A DNA stretch of 64,000 nucleotides from Luedemannella flava (GTDB lineage Bacteria; Actinomycetota; Actinomycetes; Mycobacteriales; Micromonosporaceae): positions 186,001 to 250,000 of the forward strand of contig NZ_BAAALT010000003.1 of the NCBI RefSeq assembly GCF_039528515.1. The letters run 5' to 3'. The position numbers were made by a program, and so were the translations under genes. This document shows, in pieces, positions 50,671 to 58,142 of this stretch (position 1 is the first letter of the stretch; the number at the start of each line of letters is the position of its first letter). Below the pieces are notes generated by a model. The model saw only the letters and a program-made list of their open reading frames with translations. It was not told the origin of the DNA and did not search any database.

Positions 50671-50919
50671 GGCAAGGCACCCATCAGGCCGGACTGGCCG
50701 CGTCTTCGTCCAGCCGCCATGCACGCGCTGCTGCGGGCGAAGTTCGACCAGCATCCGCGGCTGGCGGATGTGCTCGTCGCGACCGGTGACGCCCGCATCG
50801 ACTACAGCGCCCATTCCGCGTACTGGAGCGGTGGGCCGAAAGGCCGCAACTGGCTGGGCCGGCTTCTCGAGCTGGTCCGTTCAGAGATCGTGGCCCAACG
50901 AGCCGGTTTCCTGTCCTAG
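50671..50919 (+). pseudogene. NADAR-family C-terminal remnant
   Basis: The frame reads GKAPIRPDWPRLRPAAMHAL, then LRAKFDQHPRLADVLVATGD and GPKGRNWLGRLLELVR, which is the C-terminal half of the NADAR domain, N-glycosidases linked to ADP-ribose and riboflavin-intermediate metabolism. The N-terminal half is absent; the conserved segment begins upstream of the only good ATG (50719), inside DNA that is otherwise the promoter side of the tRNA-like gene. The final 66 codons could be translated but would lack half the fold. Some NADAR proteins reverse nucleic-acid ADP-ribosylation, so its presence beside this operon is suggestive only. Confidence 0.6.
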
Positions 50920-52979
50920 CCGGCCCAGGAGACCAGGGTGGCTCCGTCCGGGCGGTTCAGGACCACCCGTAGGTGGCCGTCGGCGTCGAACGCCGCCGCG
51001 ACAACCGTGCCCGTGCCCGCGCCCGCCAGCGGGCTGAGCGCCCCGGTGCGGGCGTTGAGCAGCACGGGCCGTTCGCCGGGCGCGGGGCTGGTGACGAGGA
51101 AGGCCACCCCGGCGTTGTCCACCGCCAGCCGGGCCGACGCCTGGGTCAGCGTCTCGCCGACGCGCGACGAGGCGCACCCGGGATCGTCGCAGCCAACCAC
51201 CGTGGTGGTGGTCACCTCGGCGTCGTCGGTGCCCTCCGGTGCGCTGCGCAGCGTGACGGTCGCGACCGGCCCGGTGGGCGTGGCCGCCAGGTCGATAACG
51301 GGGGACGACTCATTGGACTCGTCCGTCGGCCAGTCGCCGACCTTCGTAAGATCAGGTGTATGCGCGCAGCCGGCCCGGCATCCGCCGAGCCACAGGGCGT
51401 TCGCGCCCCGGTCGAAATAGGCCAGCGCCAGATTGCCGCTGAGCCGGTCGACCGAGAGGTTCACGACGCCGCCCGCCCAGCGGTCAGGCATCGCGACGTC
51501 CAGGACGTCGCGCACCGTGGGCTGTGCACAGTCCAGGCGGGCACAGGTGACCAGGAGCAGCTTGCCGTGCCGGTCGTCCCTGCCGGGGCCGAGCAGCGCC
51601 GCCGCGAAGCCGCCGCCGGGCGTCGCGGCCACCGCCATCGACCAGCTCTCCCACAGCTTGGGCAGCTGGTACAGGGTGGTGGCGCCGCCCCACCGGCACA
51701 TCGACTCCCGCGCGATCCGGCACCAGAAGAAGCGGGCGGCGTTGTGGGGCCCGCCGCGCCGGAGCGCCAACAGTGTCCCGTCCGGCATGATGTCGGCCGC
51801 GTCGATCGGCGCCTCGATCGAGCAGCTGCTGGCGCCCTCGCCGACGGCGGCCATGGGGCCGCCGTCGATGCACGGCATGCCCACGATGCCGTCCTCGGCG
51901 CAGTGCCGGTCCAGACACAGCACGACCTGCATGTCGTCCGCCGCGGCCGTCGTACCGTCGGCGAGCACCCGCATCGCCAGCGGCCGCGAGCCGAACCCCA
52001 CCGCGGGGTGGGCCACCGTCACGTGGTGCGGGTTGGCCGACGCGGCGGCGGCGGTGACGAGCGAGGGCACTGCCACCAGTAGGGCGAGCCCGACGGCCCC
52101 GAGCCGGCGTGCCAGCGGTCGGGCGGCGGTTGCCGTTTCGGGTGTCTGCTCCTCCGCCGGCGCGGCGGCGTCCCCGTACGCGGCGGCGTCCCCGTACGCG
52201 GCCATGAGCAGCGCCGCCTGCAGGGCGACGGCCGCGACCAGCGTCGCGTGTCCGAGCAGTGACCCGGCCCCGACCAGCAGGACGTCGTTGCCGACCGGCC
52301 CGCTGCCGTCGACGGCGAGACGGTCCGCCGCGACGTTGACCAGCCAGTACGCTGCCGCCGGCAGGGCGGCGCCGGCGACGAGGAGCATCGTGCCCGTGGA
52401 TACGACCCGCCCACGCGTCACCGCGACCGCCCGGCGCACCGCCTCGGCAACGCCGTACCCGTCGACGAGGATCGCCGGCAGGGCGAGCGCGAGCCGCGCC
52501 AGCCCGTACAGGCAGGCGACGCTCGCCGCGAAGAACGCGAGGTGCGCGAGGTCGACGGGGAACGCCCGCGAGAGCAGGACCGACGCGAACATCCCGGCGA
52601 CGGTGAGCGCGGCGAGGAGTAGGACCAGTGCCACCCAGGACGCGGCCCGGCTCCCGGCCTCGCGCCAGGCCGCGCGCAGCGGGGCGCCGGCGAGCACGCG
52701 CAGGCCGACCGCGAGTGCCACCGCCCAGCCCAGCGCCACCAGCACCGGTATCCCGAGCCGCCAGGACGCGCCGTCCGCCGTCGCCGAAACATAGGCGGTG
52801 GTCCACGAATCGGCCGTCCCGTCCACCACCGGCCGACCGTTGACGATGGTGACGGGGCCACTGCCCCCGAACATGTCGATCAGCGACGTCGTCACCAGTG
52901 CGGGTACGAGCGCGAGCGCGCTGCCGGCGACCAGCGCCCGCCAGTGGCGTCGGAGCAGGACGAGCGCCTGATCGAGCAT
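50916..52979 (-). CDS. Large membrane protein with extracytoplasmic C-terminal domain
   Basis: This is a 687-residue protein. Residues ~1-330 hold about seven hydrophobic segments (first ALVAGSALALVPALVTTSLI; later SWVALVLLLAALTVAGMFAS). Residues ~345-687 are a soluble, Cys- and Gly-rich domain with repeated short strand motifs (VVLCLDRHC; TCARLDCAQPTVRD; VVGCDDPGCASSRVGE), possibly a beta-propeller outside the membrane. I do not recognise a family. An 18-bp unit is tandemly duplicated at 52161-52196, giving the repeat AYGDAAAYGDA. ATG 52979 was used; GTG 52991 is possible. It is divergent from the glycosyltransferase gene and may be a sensor or cell-wall component. Confidence 0.7.
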   Translation of the reverse strand: MLDQALVLLRRHWRALVAGSALALVPALVTTSLIDMFGGSGPVTIVNGRPVVDGTADSWTTAYVSATADGASWRLGIPVLVALGWAVALAVGLRVLAGAPLRAAWREAGSRAASWVALVLLLAALTVAGMFASVLLSRAFPVDLAHLAFFAASVACLYGLARLALALPAILVDGYGVAEAVRRAVAVTRGRVVSTGTMLLVAGAALPAAAYWLVNVAADRLAVDGSGPVGNDVLLVGAGSLLGHATLVAAVALQAALLMAAYGDAAAYGDAAAPAEEQTPETATAARPLARRLGAVGLALLVAVPSLVTAAAASANPHHVTVAHPAVGFGSRPLAMRVLADGTTAAADDMQVVLCLDRHCAEDGIVGMPCIDGGPMAAVGEGASSCSIEAPIDAADIMPDGTLLALRRGGPHNAARFFWCRIARESMCRWGGATTLYQLPKLWESWSMAVAATPGGGFAAALLGPGRDDRHGKLLLVTCARLDCAQPTVRDVLDVAMPDRWAGGVVNLSVDRLSGNLALAYFDRGANALWLGGCRAGCAHTPDLTKVGDWPTDESNESSPVIDLAATPTGPVATVTLRSAPEGTDDAEVTTTTVVGCDDPGCASSRVGETLTQASARLAVDNAGVAFLVTSPAPGERPVLLNARTGALSPLAGAGTGTVVAAAFDADGHLRVVLNRPDGATLVSWAG

Positions 52980-53220
52980 GGATGCGTGCACGGCGTCACG
53001 GTAGCGGCGCGGATCCACCGGCGGGGGGCGGCCCGATTGGTAACAAGTCACAGCGAGGATAGACGGTGACGTATCGCCGTTCATGAAACGTACATATGCT
53101 GAAAGCAGTTTGTAACGGAAGATCTTCGGCGTTGTCGGACAAGGGCCGCACAATCGATCGAGTTTGAACGGAACTCGGTTCCGGGTACAGGAGTGATTCG
53201 ACGACTTAACGGGGGCGCCT
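52980..53220. promoter_or_regulatory. Divergent spacer with a 15-bp palindrome
   Basis: This AT-richer spacer between divergent genes contains the perfect palindrome CGGAACTCGGTTCCG at 53169-53183, about 40 bp before the glycosyltransferase start. GGAACT also resembles an ECF-sigma -35. No gene is evident. Confidence 0.4.
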
Positions 53221-54447
53221 GTGAACGCCGACCTGGTCCGACCTATCGCCCCCGCCGTGCCACGCGCGCGGGTGCTTTCGGTTTATGAAGCCTTCTTCGC
53301 CGGCGGTGCGCGGGCGCTGCACACCGCCGTCGTCCGGGAGCTGCACACCAGCGGCTCGCACCGGCATTCCGTGCTCGGCCTCTACCGCGAGGTGCACCGG
53401 GAGAGCCTGCGCCAGCGGATGACGTCCGACTCGCGCTACCAGGCACTTCGCGACGCGGGCATCCGTGCGGTCGCGTTGCGCCGCTCGGCGGCCGACCGCA
53501 GCCCGTTCACGGCGGCCGAGATGGTTGTCGCGGCCCGGCACGCGGCCCGCGCCGACGTGGTGCTGTCGCTGAAGGAGCAGCCGTTGCGGCTGGTCAACCA
53601 GGAGGGCTTCCCGGCCCGGCCGCTGGTGGTGTGCCTGCACCGGTCCGACCCGGAGCATCAGGGCGGTGCCCTGGCCGACCTGCTCGCGGCCATCGCGGCG
53701 GGTCGGGTGGCGTCGGTGGTGTGCTGCGCCGAGTCGACCCGCGCCGCCTACCGGGCAGCGGGGGTCCCGGCGTCGTTGCTCACGGTGATCCCCAACGGGG
53801 TGGACCTCGCGCGGTACCGGCCCGTGTCCACCCGGGCGCGCGGACGCCTGCGTAGGTCCCTGGGCCTGCCGGCGTCGGCGCGCGTCGTCGTCTTCGCGGC
53901 GCGGTACGACGGCATGAAGAACGTGCCGCTGTTCCTGGCGGCGGCCCGCGACTTCCTGGCGCGCCACGAGGACGCGCACGTGCTCATGTGCGGGGCCGGC
54001 ATGAGCCTGGCCAACACGGGCCTGTGCGTGGACCTCGAGGTGGCCTTCGACGACCGGCCCGACCTGCTGCGCCGCCTGCACACCCTGGGCGTGCGGGAGG
54101 ACATGCCGGACGTGTTCGCGGTCGCGGACGTCGTCGCGCTCACCTCGTCGACCGGCGAGGCCGCCCCGCTGTGCCTCATCGAGGGCATGATGTGCGGCGC
54201 GGTGCCGGTGACGACCGACGTGGGCGACTCGGCGGCCATTGTGGCGGGTCACGGGCTGGTGGTCGAGCCGGACGCGGCGGTCATCAGCGCGGCGTGGGAC
54301 GAGGCGGTCGCCCGGCGGGCCGAGTGGGCGCCGGCGCTGCTGCGCGACCGGCCCCGGTTCAGTCACACCCGGATGGCCGCCGCGTACGCCGCGGTGATCG
54401 ACCGGGTCGGCGACGTGGCGCCGGCGGGTGCCCGGCGGCGGCGCTGA
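53221..54447 (+). CDS. GT4-family glycosyltransferase
   Basis: This 408-residue GT-B enzyme would transfer a sugar from a nucleotide donor to an unknown acceptor. The N-terminal lobe opens RVLSVYEAFFAGGARALHTA. The linker VIPNGVDLARYRP and the C-terminal lobe with VVVFAARYDGMKNVPLFLAA and the donor-site EX7E motif in GEAAPLCLIEGMMCGAVPV are classic for GT4. GTG start after a GGGGGCG ribosome-site-like run. It converges with a membrane-protein gene after 3 bp. No biosynthetic gene cluster surrounds it, so the product (cell-wall polymer, glycolipid) is unknown. Confidence 0.85.
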   Translation: MNADLVRPIAPAVPRARVLSVYEAFFAGGARALHTAVVRELHTSGSHRHSVLGLYREVHRESLRQRMTSDSRYQALRDAGIRAVALRRSAADRSPFTAAEMVVAARHAARADVVLSLKEQPLRLVNQEGFPARPLVVCLHRSDPEHQGGALADLLAAIAAGRVASVVCCAESTRAAYRAAGVPASLLTVIPNGVDLARYRPVSTRARGRLRRSLGLPASARVVVFAARYDGMKNVPLFLAAARDFLARHEDAHVLMCGAGMSLANTGLCVDLEVAFDDRPDLLRRLHTLGVREDMPDVFAVADVVALTSSTGEAAPLCLIEGMMCGAVPVTTDVGDSAAIVAGHGLVVEPDAAVISAAWDEAVARRAEWAPALLRDRPRFSHTRMAAAYAAVIDRVGDVAPAGARRRR

Positions 54448-54450
54448 CGG

Positions 54451-55455
54451 TCAGGACCTGCGCGGCTCGCTGGCCGGGCGGCCCAGGCAGCGCGGGTCCG
54501 GGGTGCTCGGCGGGCGCGACGGGGCGATCCACTCCAGGGCGGTCTGCTCGACCGGCCAGCCGTGCACCGCGACCACGCTGGCCGGGGCCACCTCCGGATC
54601 GGGACACAGCGTGCGCGAGCGCACGTCCGCGTTCGGCACGAACCGTGTCGTACCGTCGGCGGCCAGCATGGTGGTCATCTGGTCGTCGATGGTCACGATC
54701 GAACCGAGCAGGATGTCCGGGGAGTCGACCAGCTCGATCGCCGTGTTGGGCAGCACCGGCACCCGCAGGAAGATGGCGCCGACGAGCACCGGGCCGCACA
54801 CCGCCGCGACCGTGGCGGGCCAGTGCGTGACCAGCCGCGCGAACCGTGCCGGCACCGGCCCGGTGAGCAGCGGCGTGAGCGCCGGCGGCACGACGAGCAG
54901 GAACGCCGTGGCGAACTCGCCGGCCCGCACCGACGCGATGATCGCGCCGGCCAGCCAGGCATACGCGACACCGGCCACGACGATGGGGACAATCACGCAG
55001 TACGTCCGGACGATCCGTGGCTCGTCGCGGTGGCGTACCCGCATGGTCAATCCGAGGATCGCCACGGCGAGCATCAACAGCGTCGGCAGGAACCGCATCT
55101 GCCAGGTCAGGGCGGCCAACGCGACGATGATCACCACGACCCAGTCGGGGATGCGGTGGCTGGCGCGGGCGAGCCACGACCGGCGGGTCTCCGCGCTCCG
55201 GTCGCTGACGCGCAGCAGCAGGCCCATGGCCCGCACGACGAGCACCACGACCGGCAGCACCCACACCAACGTGATCAGCAGCGCGCTGACCAGCCCCAAC
55301 GGGTTGACGTACTGGACGAGCAGCAGCATCGTCGGCAGGTCCTGGCGGCTCAGGTACCACAGCCGCAGGACGAGCAGGAGCAGTGGGAACGCCGGCAGCA
55401 GCGTGAGCAGCCACTGCCGGTCGCGGGCCGTCGGGGCCGGTTGGTCGGTCGCCAT
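54451..55455 (-). CDS. Polytopic membrane protein paired with an amino-acid-type binding protein
   Basis: This is a 334-residue membrane protein. The N-terminal ~210 residues contain about seven hydrophobic segments (WLLTLLPAFPLLLLVLRLWY; ALLITLVWVLPVVVLVVRAM; DWVVVIIVALAALTW). A further one, AAVCGPVLVGAIFL, precedes an extracytoplasmic ~100-residue tail (IVTIDDQMTTMLAADGTTRF) rich in Pro. I do not recognise the family. Its ATG overlaps the stop of the upstream binding-protein gene by one base (TGATG), so the two form a coupled pair. It may act in receptor-style signalling with that protein. Confidence 0.7.
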   Translation of the reverse strand: MATDQPAPTARDRQWLLTLLPAFPLLLLVLRLWYLSRQDLPTMLLLVQYVNPLGLVSALLITLVWVLPVVVLVVRAMGLLLRVSDRSAETRRSWLARASHRIPDWVVVIIVALAALTWQMRFLPTLLMLAVAILGLTMRVRHRDEPRIVRTYCVIVPIVVAGVAYAWLAGAIIASVRAGEFATAFLLVVPPALTPLLTGPVPARFARLVTHWPATVAAVCGPVLVGAIFLRVPVLPNTAIELVDSPDILLGSIVTIDDQMTTMLAADGTTRFVPNADVRSRTLCPDPEVAPASVVAVHGWPVEQTALEWIAPSRPPSTPDPRCLGRPASEPRRS

Positions 55456-56477
55456 CACCGGTCCAACGGGGCGGCCCCCACGACGGTCGCGGCGCCGACC
55501 CGCTCCCAGGGCCACTGCCGGATGCGTACGTGCGGTATGTCCTCGGGCTGGTGGTCGATCGCGACCTGCTGCGGCAGGTTGGCCGCCTGCTCGCCGCGCA
55601 GGTAGCGGTCGAACGCCTCCTCCCACCGCTGGTCGCGCGGGTCGTGCAGGGAGTTGTAGAGCGACAGGTTCACGAGCGTCCGCAGAGCCTCGTTGCCGCC
55701 GGTGTTGACGCCCCACCGCTCCTCGGCGTCGAGGCCGATGTCGTGGGCCTTGAGCTGCTTGCGGTGCGCGACGACGAATCCGGCCAGGATGGCGGCGTCG
55801 GTGGTGACCGCGTCGTAGGCGCCCTTGAGCAGCCCGTCGACGCATTCGCTGATCCGGTTCTTGCCGGTGATCACGGCGCCGGCGCGGCTCACCGCGGTCT
55901 CCGATGTGGACGTCGCGAGCGTGCAGACGGTCTTGCCGCGCAGGTCCTCCAGCGAGTCGACCGGGCTGTGGCCGACCCGCGTCACGACGGACTGCTCGGT
56001 GCGCAGGTACGGCGCGGAGAAGCTCACCGACGGCAGTTCCTCGCGGGCCCTGGTGATGCTGTAGCTGGCGATGACGAGGTCCACGTCGACGAAGTGGTCG
56101 CCCTCGCGGGCCTGCATCTTCGGCCGGTCCTCGGTCTCGATCGGCAGGAACCGCACCTGGTCGCGCTGGAACCCGAGGTCCGCGGCGACCATGTGGGCGA
56201 TGTCGATGTCGAAGCCGGAGAACTGGCCCGTGACCGGGTCGCGCAGGCTGATGCCGGGGGTGTCGTCCTTCACCCCGATGATCAGTTCGCGTTTGCCGGT
56301 GAGGCCCGCGTCCTCCAGCAGCGCCTGCCGCGATGGCGGGCCCTTCATGACGATGAAAGCGACCACGGCGACGGCAGGCAGCAGCAGCGCCAGCCCCACG
56401 GCGACCAGTCGGGCCACGCGCAGCCGCGCGTCCCGGCGCGGCGGATCGGGCTGCTCGGTCGCGTCAGGCCCGCTCAC
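55455..56477 (-). CDS. Membrane-anchored glutamate/GlnH-type solute-binding protein
   Basis: This 340-residue protein has one N-terminal membrane anchor (LVAVGLALLLPAVAVVAFIV, residues ~25-45) followed by a type-3 (SBP_bac_3) periplasmic binding domain. Visible landmarks: LIIGVKDDTPGISLRDPVTG, FSGFDIDIAHMVAADLG, VDLVIASYSITRAREE and the hinge DLRGKTVCTLATSTSE. No ABC permease or ATPase is adjacent; instead a polytopic membrane protein is co-translated, so sensing rather than uptake is possible. GTG 56477 was chosen because GGGGAG lies 4 nt upstream; GTG 56504 is an alternative. Confidence 0.8.
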   Translation of the reverse strand: MSGPDATEQPDPPRRDARLRVARLVAVGLALLLPAVAVVAFIVMKGPPSRQALLEDAGLTGKRELIIGVKDDTPGISLRDPVTGQFSGFDIDIAHMVAADLGFQRDQVRFLPIETEDRPKMQAREGDHFVDVDLVIASYSITRAREELPSVSFSAPYLRTEQSVVTRVGHSPVDSLEDLRGKTVCTLATSTSETAVSRAGAVITGKNRISECVDGLLKGAYDAVTTDAAILAGFVVAHRKQLKAHDIGLDAEERWGVNTGGNEALRTLVNLSLYNSLHDPRDQRWEEAFDRYLRGEQAANLPQQVAIDHQPEDIPHVRIRQWPWERVGAATVVGAAPLDR

Positions 56478-56579
56478 CCGGCTCCCCAAACATTCGGCCG
56501 TCACACTACGGCCGCCATCGTACGGGAGCGGGTGGCGCGACAGTCCACATCGGGGGATGGCGACTTGCGGTCGCGGAGA

Positions 56580-56616
56580 GATAGCGGCACTATCTACTAC
56601 AGATAGTTTCACTATC
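56580..56616 (+). promoter_or_regulatory. Twin 15-bp palindromic operators before a membrane-protein operon
   Basis: Two copies of GATAG-N5-CTATC occur at 56580-56594 (GATAGCGGCACTATC) and 56602-56616 (GATAGTTTCACTATC). The second is a perfect GATAGT-TTC-ACTATC palindrome. Their centres are 22 bp apart, two helical turns, and they lie 20-57 bp before the ATG. The arrangement suits cooperative binding of a dimeric TetR- or GntR-type repressor, which is not encoded nearby. Confidence 0.6.
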
Positions 56617-56636
56617 CGTTCTGAGGAGTCGTGATC

Positions 56637-57602
56637 ATGTCCGCACCGACTAGCCCGGCGCGTGGGCCCTTGGCCCGCGCGTGGGCGAGCAACAAGCCGC
56701 TGACCTTCCTGGGGGTCGCGATGATCGCGACCCTGGTGGCAGCCGTGGTCGGCCTCGTCCTCGACCCGCGGGTGATCACCGGCGCGCCGGCGTGGCTGAA
56801 GCCGGCCAAGTTCGCGATCTCGGTCGCGCTGTACAGCTTCACGCTGGTGTGGCTGCTGTCGTTCCTGCCCGGCCGCCGGCGCCTGGTCGGAGTGGTGTCG
56901 TGGATGGTCACCATCGCGCTGGTCGTCGAGATGGTGCTCATCATCTACGCCGTCATCGCCGGCACGGCCAGCCACTTCAACACGTCGACCCCGGCCGCCG
57001 CGGCGATCTTCTCCGTCATGGGAACGGCCATCGTGGTCGTCTGGGTGGCCACCCTGATCCTCGGCATCGCGCTGCTGCGGCACCGGCACTCCGATCGGGC
57101 GTTCCTGTGGTCCCTGCGGCTCGGCGTGCTGATCGGGATGATCGGGATGGCGCTGGCCTTCCTGATGACCTCGCCGACGTCCGACCAGCTCGCCCGGGCC
57201 CGGGCCGGCCACGGCCTGCCGACGACCGGAGCGCACAGCGTCGGCGTGGCGGACGGCGGCCCGGGTCTGCCGATCGTCGGCTGGAGCACGGTCGGCGGCG
57301 ACCTGCGCGTCGCCCACTTCTTCGGGCTGCACGCGCTGCAACTGCTCCCGCTGGTGGGCTTCGCCATCGCGCGGTGGGCCCCGGCGTCGTGGCGGGCGGG
57401 GCACCGGTTCGCTCTGGTGTGGACGGTCGGCCTCGGGTACCTCGGGTTCGTGCTGTTGACCGCCTGGCAGGCCCTGCGGGGGCAGCCGTTCGCGGAGCCT
57501 GACGTGGTTACCCTCAGCGCGGTGGGTGCCATCGTCGGTGCTGTTGTTGTCGCGGTCGCCGCGGTGGCGGTGTCCGCCCGTCGACGGGAGGTGGCGGTAT
57601 GA
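56637..57602 (+). CDS. Eight-helix integral membrane protein of unknown function
   Basis: This 321-residue protein has about eight hydrophobic segments (FLGVAMIATLVAAVVGLVL; AISVALYSFTLVWLLSFLPG; VVVWVATLILGIALL; VGAIVGAVVVAVAAVAVSA). His and Trp residues occur in the long extracytoplasmic loop and helix start (TVGGDLRVAHFFGLHALQLL), compatible with heme or metal binding, but I do not recognise a family. ATG 56637 lies 8 nt after GAGGAG; the GTG two codons upstream is too close. The stop overlaps the second 25-codon linker ORF, coupling it to the ABA4-like gene. Probably controlled by the twin palindromes. Confidence 0.7.
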   Translation: MSAPTSPARGPLARAWASNKPLTFLGVAMIATLVAAVVGLVLDPRVITGAPAWLKPAKFAISVALYSFTLVWLLSFLPGRRRLVGVVSWMVTIALVVEMVLIIYAVIAGTASHFNTSTPAAAAIFSVMGTAIVVVWVATLILGIALLRHRHSDRAFLWSLRLGVLIGMIGMALAFLMTSPTSDQLARARAGHGLPTTGAHSVGVADGGPGLPIVGWSTVGGDLRVAHFFGLHALQLLPLVGFAIARWAPASWRAGHRFALVWTVGLGYLGFVLLTAWQALRGQPFAEPDVVTLSAVGAIVGAVVVAVAAVAVSARRREVAV

Positions 57603-57676
57603 CCGAGCGCAGCGAGGGCATCATCAAGCTCAGCAGTAGTCATGGCGACGCCGACCGGAGGGAGGTGGCGGCATGA
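57599..57676 (+). CDS. 25-codon translationally coupled linker ORF (dispersed element, copy B)
   Basis: ATG 57599 overlaps the previous stop and TGA 57674-57676 overlaps the ABA4-like ATG, exactly as in the element at 13050-13127. The peptide starts MTERSEGIIKLSSS and ends DRREVAA. Both elements are 78 bp. Shared positions are M-(S/T)-ER-x-E-x-II at the start and EVAA at the end, with GAGGTGGCGGCATG as the next gene's ribosome site. The preceding gene itself ends RREVAV, so the element may have arisen by a local duplication. Confidence 0.6.
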   Translation: MTERSEGIIKLSSSHGDADRREVAA

Positions 57677-58128
57677 CCTGGGAGCAGCTGTTCGCACTGA
57701 CCGCGTTGCCGGTAGCCCCGCTGTGGTTTCTCATGATCGTGGCACCGACCTGGTCGTGGACGAGGCGCATCGTCGCCTCGCCGTGGAGTTTCGTGCCGCT
57801 GGCGCTGGTCTACGCCGTCCTGGTGGTGCCCCGGCTGGGCGACATCCTGCCGGTCGTCACCCGACCCGAGCTCGCCGAGGTGGGCGCCCTGCTGGCGACG
57901 CCGGCCGGCGCGACCATCGCGTGGGTGCACTTCCTCGTGTTCGACGCCTTCACCGGCCGCTGGATCTACCTGGACAGTCGCGACCGTAAGCTGCAGCCAC
58001 TGCTCATGGCCCCGATTCTCGTCCTGGTGATCCTGCTGGGCCCGCTCGGTTTCCTGATCTATCTGCTGGCCCGGCTGGCGGGTGGAAACCGTGAGTCCTC
58101 AGAGTCCGGTCAACAACGCGATAGCTGA
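57673..58128 (+). CDS. ABA4-like (DUF4281) membrane protein
   Basis: This 151-residue protein has four hydrophobic segments. It matches the ABA4-like family by the order LFALTALPVAPLWFLMIVAP, the stretch PAGATIAWVHFLVFDAFTGR, and the ending LLMAPILVLVILLGPLGFLI. Plant ABA4 is needed for neoxanthin formation; bacterial members are of unknown function, perhaps carotenoid-related. Translation is coupled to the linker ORF and so to the upstream membrane protein; both likely respond to the twin-palindrome operator. It converges with the methyltransferase gene across 14 bp. Confidence 0.82.
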   Translation: MTWEQLFALTALPVAPLWFLMIVAPTWSWTRRIVASPWSFVPLALVYAVLVVPRLGDILPVVTRPELAEVGALLATPAGATIAWVHFLVFDAFTGRWIYLDSRDRKLQPLLMAPILVLVILLGPLGFLIYLLARLAGGNRESSESGQQRDS

Positions 58129-58142
58129 CCTCCGGCTGGGCC

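Noticed and set aside
50239..50919. A single 226-codon plus-strand gene crossing the tRNA-like element
   Set aside because: Only its last ~80 codons resemble a protein family (NADAR); the first part is antisense to the SDR gene and the tRNA-like RNA.
52161..52196. The 18-bp tandem repeat as a regulatory or mobile signal
   Set aside because: It is an in-frame duplication inside a coding region (AYGDAA twice) and looks like simple slippage.
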